Shown one piece after another: positions 16,540 to 24,511 of a stretch of 64,000 nt of DNA. Each line of letters starts with the position of its first letter. Within the stretch, counting starts at the first letter, position 1. The notes under the pieces were generated by a model. It was not told the origin of the DNA, ran no database searches, and saw nothing but the letters and a program-made list of their open reading frames with translations. Made by a program: the position numbers and the translations under genes. This DNA comes from Saccharopolyspora dendranthemae. Lineage in GTDB: Bacteria; Actinomycetota; Actinomycetes; Mycobacteriales; Pseudonocardiaceae. Location: contig NZ_VIWX01000001.1 of the NCBI RefSeq assembly GCF_007829955.1, positions 682,001-746,000 of the forward strand, in the 5' to 3' direction.

Positions 16540-16558
16540 ATCGCCATTCTCCACGCCG

Positions 16559-17767
16559 TCACACCAGCTGACCGCCCTGGACGACGTGGCGGATGCGCTC
16601 GGGCTCGGCGAGCGCGGCGATGTCGGCGACCGGGTCGCCCTCGACGACGAGGACGTCGGCCGCCGCTCCGACGCGGAGCGTGCCGATCTCGCCCGCCATG
16701 CCGAGGAGTTCGGCCGCGACCGAGGTCGCGGAGCGAATGACCTCCATCGGCGGCTGGACCTCGCCGCGGATCCGGAACTCCTCGTTCTGGTGGCGGTGCA
16801 TGCCACCGAGCAGGTCGGTGCCGTAGGCGATGTTCACCCCGCCGCGGTGCGCGGTCTCCAACGCCTCCAACCCGGCGCCGAGCACCTCGTCGACCTTGCG
16901 CCAGCTGTCCTCGGGCAGCCCGAACTCCCGTCCTTCGGTCTTGAGCGCCCAGTAGGTGACCAGCGTGGGGACCAGGAACGCGTCGTGCTCGCGGAACTCG
17001 GCCACGTTGGACTCGTCGATGAGGTTCCCGTGCTCGATGGAGCGGATTCCGGCGCGCAGCGATCGGCTGACCGAGCGCGACGTGTAGGCGTGCGCCGCGA
17101 CGTAGCGGTTGGCGGCCTCGGCTTCCTGCACCACGGCGTGCAGCTCGTCCATCGAGTACTGCGTGGAGTCGATGCGGTCGGTGGGTGAGGCGACTCCTCC
17201 CCCGGCCATCACCTTGAGGTGGTGGGCGCCCTTGCGCAGCTCGTCGCGGGCGGCGGCACGGACCGCGTCCACGCCATCGGCGATGCGGCCGAGCCCGGCG
17301 CAGCACTGGTGTCCGTCGTGCATCCGGGTACCGCGCGGGCGGCTGTCACCGTGACCTCCGGTCTGGCTCAGCGCCTTGCCGCAGAAGGCGAGGCGCGGCC
17401 CGCGAACGAGCCCCTCGGCCTGCGCGTCAGCGAGACCGAAGTCCGCGCCGGAGGCGTCGCGGACGGTGGTGAAGCCGCGATCAAGCATCCCGCCCATGAT
17501 CCGCGCGGCGTGCGCCGTCGCGTAGGACGGAGACCAGCTGGTCAGCGCGCCCAGGTCGGCGGTCGCGGCGGTGACGTGCACGTGCGCGTCGATGAGTCCG
17601 GGCAGCACCGTCGCCCCGGCGAGATCCACCGTCCGCGCACCGTCCGGGGCCTTCAGCCCGCGTCCGGTCTCCACGATGCGACCATCGGCGCACAGCAGGT
17701 CACCTTCGGCGCGCTCGCCGGTCTCGACGTCGAGCAGCGTGCCGGAACGCAGCAGCAGAGCGGTCAT
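16559..17767 (-). CDS. Amidohydrolase-superfamily enzyme (imidazolonepropionase/prolidase-like)
   Basis: The 402-residue protein starts at ATG 17767. Metal-ligand motifs are in order: HxH in GLIDAHVHVTA (about residue 60), the bridging Lys in HHLKVMAGGG (about 180), His in YVAAHAYT (about 215), His in SIEHGNLID (about 237) and Asp in IAYGTDLLGG (about 315). The carboxylated-Lys layout resembles the Xaa-Pro or acyl-amino-acid hydrolases of actinobacteria (Sgx9260-type). The C-terminus returns to the small beta-sandwich domain (ADVLVVEGDPV). It lies between a transporter gene and the kinase gene on the same strand. The substrate is unknown but is probably imported by the MFS neighbour. Confidence 0.88.
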   Translation of the reverse strand: MTALLLRSGTLLDVETGERAEGDLLCADGRIVETGRGLKAPDGARTVDLAGATVLPGLIDAHVHVTAATADLGALTSWSPSYATAHAARIMGGMLDRGFTTVRDASGADFGLADAQAEGLVRGPRLAFCGKALSQTGGHGDSRPRGTRMHDGHQCCAGLGRIADGVDAVRAAARDELRKGAHHLKVMAGGGVASPTDRIDSTQYSMDELHAVVQEAEAANRYVAAHAYTSRSVSRSLRAGIRSIEHGNLIDESNVAEFREHDAFLVPTLVTYWALKTEGREFGLPEDSWRKVDEVLGAGLEALETAHRGGVNIAYGTDLLGGMHRHQNEEFRIRGEVQPPMEVIRSATSVAAELLGMAGEIGTLRVGAAADVLVVEGDPVADIAALAEPERIRHVVQGGQLV

Positions 17768-17795
17768 GTTCTCGGTTCCTCCACTTCGGACCACC

Positions 17796-19175
17796 TCATC
17801 GCGAGGCAGTCCTCGTCCCTTCGGTTTCGGTGAGGTCCTCCAGCGAGCGGCCGGCCGTGGACAGCCCGAACAGCAGCGTGCACGCGACACCGACCGCGAG
17901 CACAGCGGTGGTGAGACCGAAAACCCCTGCGAATCCCAGCGTCGCGGCGGAGACGCCGATCACCGAGGGCGCGATGATGCTGCCGACGCGGCCGAACGCG
18001 CTGGACAGCCCGGTCCCCGACGCACGGATCCAGGTCGGGAAGACCTCCGGGGTGTAGGAGTAGACCGCCGCGTAGGTGCCGTTGAGGAAGAACGAGAGCA
18101 CCGCTGCCGCAGTCGTGATCAGCACCGGATCGGTCATCTGGCTCATCCAGAACGCGCTGGTGGCGGCTCCGGCGAGGTAGAGGGCGATGGTGTTCTTCCG
18201 GTCGAGGAACTCGCCCAGCCAGGCCGCCGAGAAGTACCCGGGGACCTGCGCGAGGTAGATGATGATCGAGAACTCGAAGCTCTTGGTGACCGTGATCCCC
18301 TGCTGCACCAGCAACGTCGGGATCCAGGTGAAGAACCCGTAGTAGGAGAAGGTGATCACGAACCAGATGAGCCAGGTGATCGCGGTCCGCCGGGCCATGG
18401 ACCCGCTCCACAGGTACTTCAGCGCCGAGAACAGCCCGATCTTGCGCGCTTCCACCGGCTTGTCGACCGCTGCTGGAGGAATCGGTGGGAGCGGCTTCCG
18501 GGTCGCGGCTCGCACCTTCTCCTCCAGGCCGACCACGACCCGCTCCGCTTCCGCGCTCCGGCCGTTGGCCAGCAGGTACCGGGGTGATTCGGGGAGCGAA
18601 CGACGCCACCACAGCAGCATCACGATCGGCGCCGCGGTGATCACCTGCGCCCAGCGCCATCCCTCGGGAACGGGTTGCACCACGAAGCGGCCGAGCAGCG
18701 CGGCGGCGACGAAGCCGAACGAGAAGAACCCGGCGAGCGCACCCACGAACCACCCCCGCCGGGCAGCGGGCACGAACTCGGACAGGAACGGCGCGATGAT
18801 CGCGCTTTCCGCACCGGCGCCGAACCCCGCCAGCACCCGGGCGCCCAGGAAGATCTCGAAGTTCGGCGACAGCGCACCGATCACCGAGAAGACCGCGTAG
18901 ACGGCCAGGGCCCACATCATCACCTGGCGGCGACCGATGCGGTCCCCGAGCAATCCGGCGCAGGTCGCCCCGAAGAGGAATCCGAAGGGCGTGGCCGAGC
19001 CGATCAGGCCGAGCTGAGCGTTGGTCAGGCCCCACTCGTCCTGCACGCTGGGCAGCAGGAACGCCACGACGGCCGAGTCCATGCCGTCGAAGGTGTAGCC
19101 GAGCCCGCCGAGCAGCAGCAGGACGTAGTGCGGTCGGCTGAGAGGTAACCGGTCGAGCCGGGCCAGCAGGGACAC
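17796..19175 (-). CDS. MFS transporter, sugar/aromatic-acid porter type
   Basis: GTG 19175 is chosen because GGAGG lies 7 nt upstream; the in-frame ATG at 19223 has no ribosome-binding site and would fall inside the operator region. The 459-residue product has 12 transmembrane helices. MFS signature loops are GDRIGRRQ after helix 2 and GEFLDRKN after helix 8, plus SLPESPRYLL at the start of the central loop. The family includes NaiP- and AAHS-type acid transporters. It is first in the transporter-amidohydrolase-kinase series and divergent from an RpiR regulator. Confidence 0.9.
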   Translation of the reverse strand: MSLLARLDRLPLSRPHYVLLLLGGLGYTFDGMDSAVVAFLLPSVQDEWGLTNAQLGLIGSATPFGFLFGATCAGLLGDRIGRRQVMMWALAVYAVFSVIGALSPNFEIFLGARVLAGFGAGAESAIIAPFLSEFVPAARRGWFVGALAGFFSFGFVAAALLGRFVVQPVPEGWRWAQVITAAPIVMLLWWRRSLPESPRYLLANGRSAEAERVVVGLEEKVRAATRKPLPPIPPAAVDKPVEARKIGLFSALKYLWSGSMARRTAITWLIWFVITFSYYGFFTWIPTLLVQQGITVTKSFEFSIIIYLAQVPGYFSAAWLGEFLDRKNTIALYLAGAATSAFWMSQMTDPVLITTAAAVLSFFLNGTYAAVYSYTPEVFPTWIRASGTGLSSAFGRVGSIIAPSVIGVSAATLGFAGVFGLTTAVLAVGVACTLLFGLSTAGRSLEDLTETEGTRTASR

Positions 19176-19227
19176 GAGGTGCCTCCAGACGGATCGCAGC
19201 GCCGAGCGAGTGTCGAGCAACATATAG

Positions 19228-19247
19228 TGCAGTTGATGCGAACTGCA
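19228..19247. promoter_or_regulatory. Inverted repeat, candidate RpiR operator
   Basis: TGCAGTT (19228-19234) and AACTGCA (19241-19247) form perfect 7-bp arms around GATGCG. A related TTGCGAATCGCA follows at 19255-19266. The sites are between the divergent MFS and RpiR genes. Confidence 0.55.
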
Positions 19248-19312
19248 ATACCTGTTGCGAATCGCAGATCGCTAAGCTGTGCGCACCCGCCACCTGGACC
19301 ACGAGGAGCCCG

Positions 19313-20191
19313 ATGACCTCCACGAGCTCCGAACCCGACGGGTTCGAGGCCTGGTTGCGGGGGCGCGTGCCCGAACGCGGTTTGCGCAGCAAGGGCGCTT
19401 CGGTGCTGGAGGTGCTCCTGACCCAACCCCGGCGGGTGTCCTACAGCTCGGCAGCCGAGACCGCCGAGCTCGCCGGGGTCAACGTCGCCACGGTCAGCCG
19501 GACCGCTCAGGCCCTGGGGTTCTCGGGCTGGTCCGACCTGCAGCAGGAGCTGCGGGCACGCTACCTCTCCTCGCTCAGCGCCCCGGAGGTCGCTGCCGCG
19601 CAGCAGACCGAGGGCGAGCTGGGCGGCGCGTCGTTGCGCCGCGACCTCGACTCGCTGGCGCTGCTCAACCGCCGGTTCGACGAGCAGCTGATCCGCACCA
19701 TCGCGGAGGCGATCGCGCGGGCCCGGCGGGTCGTGATCGTGGCCAACGGCAGCTACTACTCGGTGGGGTCCGCGCTGGGGCACAACGTGCAGCTCGCCGG
19801 CTACGAGGCGACGGTCGTGCACGACGACGCCGAACTGGCCAACGCGCTGTCCCGGACCGAACCGGGTGATGTGCTGATCGCGATCAGCTTCTGGCGGCTG
19901 TACCAGAGCACGGTCACCGCCGCGGAGGAAGCGCACGCCCGGGGCGCGCGGGTCTTCGCGCTCACCGACGCGGCCAGCCCCGCGCTGACGGCCGCGTCCG
20001 AGGAGGTCGTGCTGATCCCCGCGGAAGGAGTCGCGTTCTTCCCCTCGCTGGCTCCCGGTCTCGCCGTGGCCCAGGCGATCGCGGCCCAGCTCTCGGCCGT
20101 GGATCCCGAACGCACCCGTCGCTCGATCGAGGCGGCGGAGACGCAATGGTCGCGCTTCCGCCTCCTGCACCGCCGGCCCCGCCTCGGCTGA
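19313..20191 (+). CDS. MurR/RpiR-family transcriptional regulator
   Basis: ATG 19313 has GAGGAG 5 nt upstream. The 292-residue protein has an N-terminal HTH_6 domain (about residues 35-100), with AAETAELAGVNVATVSRTAQALGF cut here only as a helix-turn-helix description. A C-terminal SIS sugar-isomerase-like domain (about 120-270) follows, with VVIVANGSYYSVGS, DVLIAISFW and VFALTDAASPA. RpiR regulators usually bind phosphorylated sugars or amino-acid-derived ligands through the SIS domain. It is divergent from the MFS/amidohydrolase/kinase series. A phosphorylating kinase in that series fits a phospho-ligand, but this is inference. Confidence 0.9.
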   Translation: MTSTSSEPDGFEAWLRGRVPERGLRSKGASVLEVLLTQPRRVSYSSAAETAELAGVNVATVSRTAQALGFSGWSDLQQELRARYLSSLSAPEVAAAQQTEGELGGASLRRDLDSLALLNRRFDEQLIRTIAEAIARARRVVIVANGSYYSVGSALGHNVQLAGYEATVVHDDAELANALSRTEPGDVLIAISFWRLYQSTVTAAEEAHARGARVFALTDAASPALTAASEEVVLIPAEGVAFFPSLAPGLAVAQAIAAQLSAVDPERTRRSIEAAETQWSRFRLLHRRPRLG

Positions 20192-20256
20192 CCACCGATG
20201 AGTTCGCTCGCCGCGAGCAGTCCAACCCGGTGACGACTACGGGAAAGGCGAGGATG

Positions 20257-20868
20257 ATGAAGCTGAGCGTGACGACGTTCCTGTCCGTTGATGGCGTGAT
20301 GCAGGGCCCCGGCGGCCCGGACGAGGACCGCACCGGCGGTTTCGAGCGCGGCGGCTGGCTGGCGCCGCTGTTCGACGACGAGACCGGCCAGTTCATGGAC
20401 GCGACGTTCCAGCGGGTCGACGCCTTCCTCCTCGGGCGGCGCACCTACGACATCTTCGCGGCCTACTGGCCGAAGGTCGACGACCCCGACAACCCGATCG
20501 CCACCAAGCTCAACTCCCTGCCCAAGTACGTCCCGTCCACGACCCTGGTCGACCCGGAATGGGCGGGCACCACGGTGCTCACCGGCGACGTGCCAGCAGC
20601 GGTGCGCGACCTCAAAGCCGGCTCGGGCGGGGAGCTCCAGGTCCACGGCAGCGGCACCCTGGTGCGCTTCCTGCTGGCCAACGACCTCGTCGACGAGCTC
20701 ACCCTGATCACCTTCCCGGTGATCGTCGGCCAGGGCATGAGGCTGTTCGCCGAGCAGGGCACCGACGTCGAGCTCAGCCTCACCGAGAACCGCACCACCT
20801 CCAAGGGCGTGACGATCCGGACGTACCGCACCGCGAGCCGCCCGGACTACGGCACGGTCGGCGACTAA
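20257..20868 (+). CDS. Dihydrofolate reductase/RibD C-terminal-domain family protein
   Basis: ATG 20257 follows GGCGAGG. The 203-residue protein starts with KLSVTTFLSVDGVMQGPGG, cut here to its key run SVDGVMQGPG, which is the usual start of YwjB/YyaP-like stand-alone RibD_C proteins. LLGRRTYDIFA and the NADPH-site LQVHGSGTLVRFL segment follow. The family reduces pyrimidine- or pterin-like compounds, but the substrates are mostly unknown. The stop codon overlaps that of the convergent downstream gene by four bases. Confidence 0.88.
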   Translation: MKLSVTTFLSVDGVMQGPGGPDEDRTGGFERGGWLAPLFDDETGQFMDATFQRVDAFLLGRRTYDIFAAYWPKVDDPDNPIATKLNSLPKYVPSTTLVDPEWAGTTVLTGDVPAAVRDLKAGSGGELQVHGSGTLVRFLLANDLVDELTLITFPVIVGQGMRLFAEQGTDVELSLTENRTTSKGVTIRTYRTASRPDYGTVGD

Positions 20869-21521
20869 CCGAGCGAGACGGGCGCGCTGAGCCGGTTCCG
20901 GACCAGCGCGCCCGCTTCGGCTTCCGTCGGCGCGCGCCTGCCGGTGCCCACCAGCAGCGCGTCGACGTCGGAGAAGGAATCCGGGAACGCCCCGCCGACG
21001 ATCCCGCCCAGCCCCTCTCGCGATGCGGCGAGCGAGTCGGCAGGCGGGCCCGGGACGTGCGGCAGGTGCGCGATCAAGTCCAGGTGGTGCAGGGTCCACT
21101 CCACGACGTAGGCGTCGAGGTAGTCGGCGACCTCGATGATCTCGCCCTTGGTGCCGACTCGCGCTAGCGGGTCGGCCAGCCGCGCAGCACGGCCGGCCGC
21201 CGAACCGACGTCGTCCAGGTGGAACTTCAGCAACCACGAGTCCTGGTAGGCAGCGGCCAGTCGGACGGTCAGCGCGTCCAGCGGATCGTCGCCGGACGGA
21301 GGCGTTCCCGAGATCTCCCAGTAGGTGGTCGCGTTCCGCGTCGGTGTGCCGTGCGACGGGGTCGCGAGCGTGATCAGGACGTCCTGCGCGTCGATGATCA
21401 GGTGGCAGACCAGGTCGCGCACGAGCCAGCCCCGGCACCCGGACGGCCGCAGCAGGTCGTCGTCGGAAAGACCTGCCACGACCGAGCGCAACGCGTCCCA
21501 CGACGCGTGGAAGAGCCCCAT
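20865..21521 (-). CDS. Maleylpyruvate-isomerase-type mycothiol-dependent (DinB-like) protein
   Basis: The 218-residue product fits the actinobacterial group with a maleylpyruvate isomerase N-terminal domain (TIGR03083-like). Key parts are the CRGWLVRDLVCHLIIDAQD helix, with a His at about residue 40, and YVVEWTLHHLDL near 145, with further metal-type His residues. Such proteins use mycothiol as cofactor or substrate. It overlaps the DHFR-like gene tail to tail and is followed on the same strand, at its upstream side, by bioQ. No operon partner tells its substrate. Confidence 0.8.
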   Translation of the reverse strand: MGLFHASWDALRSVVAGLSDDDLLRPSGCRGWLVRDLVCHLIIDAQDVLITLATPSHGTPTRNATTYWEISGTPPSGDDPLDALTVRLAAAYQDSWLLKFHLDDVGSAAGRAARLADPLARVGTKGEIIEVADYLDAYVVEWTLHHLDLIAHLPHVPGPPADSLAASREGLGGIVGGAFPDSFSDVDALLVGTGRRAPTEAEAGALVRNRLSAPVSLG

Positions 21522-21548
21522 CCCGTCACGGTAGCGGCCGAACCGCGC

Positions 21549-22118
21549 TCAGCCCGCCGACGCCCGCGCTCTGAGGCCGTCGAGCAGCAGGTCGAGGCTC
21601 TGCTCGAAACCGCTGTCACCACCGGGGCTCCGGTCGATGGCGCCGGCGCTGGCCGCCTGCATCGCCGTCTGCTCCTCGACCGTGTGGCCGAAGACCAGGT
21701 GCAGGATGGCGCGGGTGCCGACGTCCACCAGCTCACCGGGCAGCCCGCCATCGCTCAGCGCCGAGCGCAGCGATGCCGAGGGCTCCCGAGCACCGAGCCC
21801 GAAGGTGTGGGCCGTGACGACGACCTCGGCGCCGTCGCGGTAGGCCAGCATCGCGTCGCGCAGCTCGGCGCAGACCTCGATCACCCGGCGGTCCCAGCGC
21901 TCGGCGCGCCGGGGGCGGGCTCCTCGCTGGAGGATCTCGTCGGCCACGGCCGCCAGCAGGGATTGCTTGTTGGGGACGTGGTGGTAGAGGGCGCTGGGCT
22001 GCACGCCGAGCTCGGAGGCGAGACGGCGCATGGTGAGCGATTCCAGGCCGTACTCGTCGAGCACCGTGATCGCCCGAGCCACGACATCGCTGCGGTGGTA
22101 GCGCACTGAACCTCCCAT
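21549..22118 (-). CDS. bioQ: TetR-family biotin operon repressor BioQ
   Basis: The 189-residue TetR protein has HTH helices TVLDEYGLESLTMRRLASEL and GVQPSALYHHVPNKQSLL at about residues 18-55, and a TetR-C-like ligand domain. It is divergent from bioB, and two palindromes of the BioQ type (TGAAC-N3-GTTCA) lie in the shared promoter. That is the arrangement known for BioQ in corynebacteria and mycobacteria. ATG 22118 has a distant GGGGGAG; GTG 22106 with GGGAGG 4 nt upstream is a good alternative. It would repress bioBAFD, and probably itself, when biotin is sufficient. Confidence 0.85.
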   Translation of the reverse strand: MGGSVRYHRSDVVARAITVLDEYGLESLTMRRLASELGVQPSALYHHVPNKQSLLAAVADEILQRGARPRRAERWDRRVIEVCAELRDAMLAYRDGAEVVVTAHTFGLGAREPSASLRSALSDGGLPGELVDVGTRAILHLVFGHTVEEQTAMQAASAGAIDRSPGGDSGFEQSLDLLLDGLRARASAG

Positions 22119-22143
22119 TGCCCGATCGACTCCCCCAGTCTAG

Positions 22144-22173
22144 CCTGAACGGCGTTCAGGTGAACACTGTTCA
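22144..22173. promoter_or_regulatory. Two tandem BioQ operators
   Basis: CCTGAAC-GGC-GTTCAGG (22144-22160) is a 17-bp palindrome and is followed directly by TGAACACTGTTCA (22161-22173). Both match the TGAAC-N3-GTTCA pattern described for BioQ in other actinobacteria. The centres are 15 bp apart. They lie 20-50 bp before the bioB start and after the bioQ start, so binding should shut both genes. Confidence 0.85.
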
Positions 22174-22193
22174 GGTCGACTCCGGGAGATGGC

Positions 22194-23252
22194 ATGGGCT
22201 CCACCTTCGATCAGCTCGCCGACGCGGTCCTCGCCGGGACCCCGGCCACCGCCGACGACGCGCTCGCCGCGCTGCGCGCCGACGACGCCGAGTTGATGTC
22301 GCTCGTGGCGGCGGCAGGCAGGCTGCGGCGCGCGCACTTCGGCAACACCGTCAAGGTCAACTACCTGGTGAACCTGAAATCGGGGTTGTGCCCGGAGAAC
22401 TGCAACTACTGCTCGCAGGCCCTGGGATCCAGCGCGCCGATCCTGAAGTACTCGTGGCTGTCCAAGGACGAAACGCTGCAGCAGGCGGGAGCCGGGCTCC
22501 AGGGCGGCGCGAGCCGGGTGTGCATGGTCTCGTCCGGTCGCGGACCGTCCAACCGAGACATCGACAAGGTCACCGAGATGGTCGGGGCGCTGAAGTCCGA
22601 GCACCCGGACGTCGAGGTGTGCGCCTGCCTGGGCCTGCTGTCCGATGGCCAGGCCGAGCAGCTCAAGGACGCCGGCGTGGACGCCTACAACCACAACATC
22701 AACACGGCCGAGAGCAACCACGACAACATCGTCCAGACCCACACCTACGCCGATCGCGTGGACACCGTGACCAAGGCGAAGACCGCGGGCCTGTCGCCGT
22801 GCTCGGGCCTGATCGCGGGCCTGGGCGAGACCGATGAGCAGCTGGTTGAGGCGCTGTTCGCGCTCAAGGAGCTCGAATCGGACTCGATCCCGGTGAACTT
22901 CCTGATGCCCTTCGACGGCACCCCGTTCGAGAACACCTGGGAGCTCTCGCCGCTCCGCTGCCTGAAGATCCTGGCCATGGCGCGCATCGTCTGCCCGGAC
23001 CGGGAGATCCGGATCGCCGGTGGCCGCGAGATGCACCTTCGCTCCTTGCAGCCGACCGCGTTGCAGGTCGCCAACTCGATCTTCCTCGGCGACTACCTCA
23101 CCTCCGAGGGCCAGGAAGCCGAAGCGGACCTCGCGATGATCCGGGACAGCGGATTCGTCGTGCTGGGCTCCGACGAGGAGCTCGCCCAGCGGCCGGCCGA
23201 CCCCGCGATCCGCCGCCGGGGAGCGGGAACCGACGTCCTGCCCAACGCGTGA
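22194..23252 (+). CDS. bioB: Biotin synthase
   Basis: This radical-SAM enzyme inserts sulfur into dethiobiotin as the last step of biotin synthesis. The 352-residue length is typical. The [4Fe-4S] motif CPENCNYC gives Cys66, Cys70 and Cys73. YNHNINTAESNH contains the Asn-His-Asn ligands around the active site, and NFLMPFDGTPF and RIAGGRE complete the barrel. ATG 22194 follows GGGAG. It is first in a bioB-bioA-bioF-bioD operon in which every junction overlaps, under two BioQ operators. Confidence 0.97.
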   Translation: MGSTFDQLADAVLAGTPATADDALAALRADDAELMSLVAAAGRLRRAHFGNTVKVNYLVNLKSGLCPENCNYCSQALGSSAPILKYSWLSKDETLQQAGAGLQGGASRVCMVSSGRGPSNRDIDKVTEMVGALKSEHPDVEVCACLGLLSDGQAEQLKDAGVDAYNHNINTAESNHDNIVQTHTYADRVDTVTKAKTAGLSPCSGLIAGLGETDEQLVEALFALKELESDSIPVNFLMPFDGTPFENTWELSPLRCLKILAMARIVCPDREIRIAGGREMHLRSLQPTALQVANSIFLGDYLTSEGQEAEADLAMIRDSGFVVLGSDEELAQRPADPAIRRRGAGTDVLPNA

Positions 23253-24511
23253 TGAGTGCACCGGAGCTGCTCGCCTTCGACCGCGAGCACCTGTGGCACC
23301 CCTACACCTCGATGCACGATCCGACGCCGACGCAGCTGGTCACCGGTGCTTCCGGGAGCCGGATCGCCCTCGACGGGGTCGGCGAGGTCGTCGACGGGAT
23401 GGCGTCGTGGTGGTCGGCGATCCACGGCTACCGCCACCCCGTGCTCGACGACGCCCTCCGCAGGCAGACCGGCGAGTTCGCGCACGTGATGTTCGGCGGC
23501 CTCACCCACGAGCCCGCGGTCGAACTGGCCAGGCGCCTGATCGAGCTCACCCCCGACGGGCTCGACCGGGTGTTCCTGGCCGATTCCGGCTCGGTCAGCG
23601 TCGAGGTCGCGATGAAGATGGCGCTGCAGTACCAGCGCGGCGCGGGAAGACCCGAGCGGACGCGGTTCCTCACCGTCCGCGGTGGTTACCACGGCGACAC
23701 GTTCGACTGCATGAGCGTGTGCGATCCCGACGGCGGCATGCACTCGATGTGGTCGGGCGTCCTTCCGGAGCAGGTCTTCGGCGAGCGACCACCCGCTCTC
23801 GGCGGCGACGTCGCGGGGTGGGCGGCCGGTTTTCGCGCACTGGCGGCGGAGCACGCGGGACGTGTGGCGGGCCTGATCGTGGAACCGCTGCTGCAGGGCG
23901 CGGGCGGGATGCACCCCTACCCGGCGGAGTGCCTGCGGGTGTTCCGGGAGGTCGCCGACGAGCACGGGCTGGTGCTGATCTTCGACGAGATCGCCACCGG
24001 TTTCGGCCGCACCGGAACGCTCTTCGCCTCCGAGGCCGGCGAGGTGAGCCCGGACGTGCTGTGCCTGGGCAAGGCCCTGACCGGCGGCTACCTGACGCTG
24101 GCGGCGACGCTGTGCACCGGCGAGGTGGCGCACGGGATCTCCAGCAGCGATTCGGGCGTGCTCATGCACGGTCCGACGTTCATGGGAAACCCGCTGGCCT
24201 GCGCGGTCGCGTCCGCCAGCCTCGACCTGCTGGCCACCGGCCGGTGGGAGGAGGACGTGCGGCGGATCAACACCGGTCTGCAAGCGCTGCACGACCTCGA
24301 CGCGGCTGAGGTCCGGGTGCTGGGGGCCGTCGGCGTGGTCCGGCTCGATCATCCCGTGGACGTGGCCAAGGCGAGCGAAGCGGCGCTGCAGGCCGGAGCC
24401 TGGCTCCGCCCGTTCCGGGACCTGATCTACACGATGCCGCCGTACGTCTGCTCCGACGAGGACGTGGCGACGCTGTGCGCGGGCATCGCCGCCGCGGTGG
24501 AGGCCGGATGA
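23252..24511 (+). CDS. bioA: Adenosylmethionine-8-amino-7-oxononanoate aminotransferase
   Basis: The PLP enzyme converts KAPA to DAPA using S-adenosylmethionine as amino donor. The 419-residue protein begins with HLWHPYTSM, diagnostic of BioA (the Trp-His-Pro-Tyr substrate loop). Further features are GGYHGDTFDCMSVCD, the cofactor Asp in LIFDEIATGFGRTG and the Schiff-base Lys in LCLGKALTGGY at about residue 274. ATG 23252 overlaps the bioB stop (TGATG); a GTG one codon earlier is possible. Within the overlapping bio operon. Confidence 0.97.
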   Translation: MSAPELLAFDREHLWHPYTSMHDPTPTQLVTGASGSRIALDGVGEVVDGMASWWSAIHGYRHPVLDDALRRQTGEFAHVMFGGLTHEPAVELARRLIELTPDGLDRVFLADSGSVSVEVAMKMALQYQRGAGRPERTRFLTVRGGYHGDTFDCMSVCDPDGGMHSMWSGVLPEQVFGERPPALGGDVAGWAAGFRALAAEHAGRVAGLIVEPLLQGAGGMHPYPAECLRVFREVADEHGLVLIFDEIATGFGRTGTLFASEAGEVSPDVLCLGKALTGGYLTLAATLCTGEVAHGISSSDSGVLMHGPTFMGNPLACAVASASLDLLATGRWEEDVRRINTGLQALHDLDAAEVRVLGAVGVVRLDHPVDVAKASEAALQAGAWLRPFRDLIYTMPPYVCSDEDVATLCAGIAAAVEAG

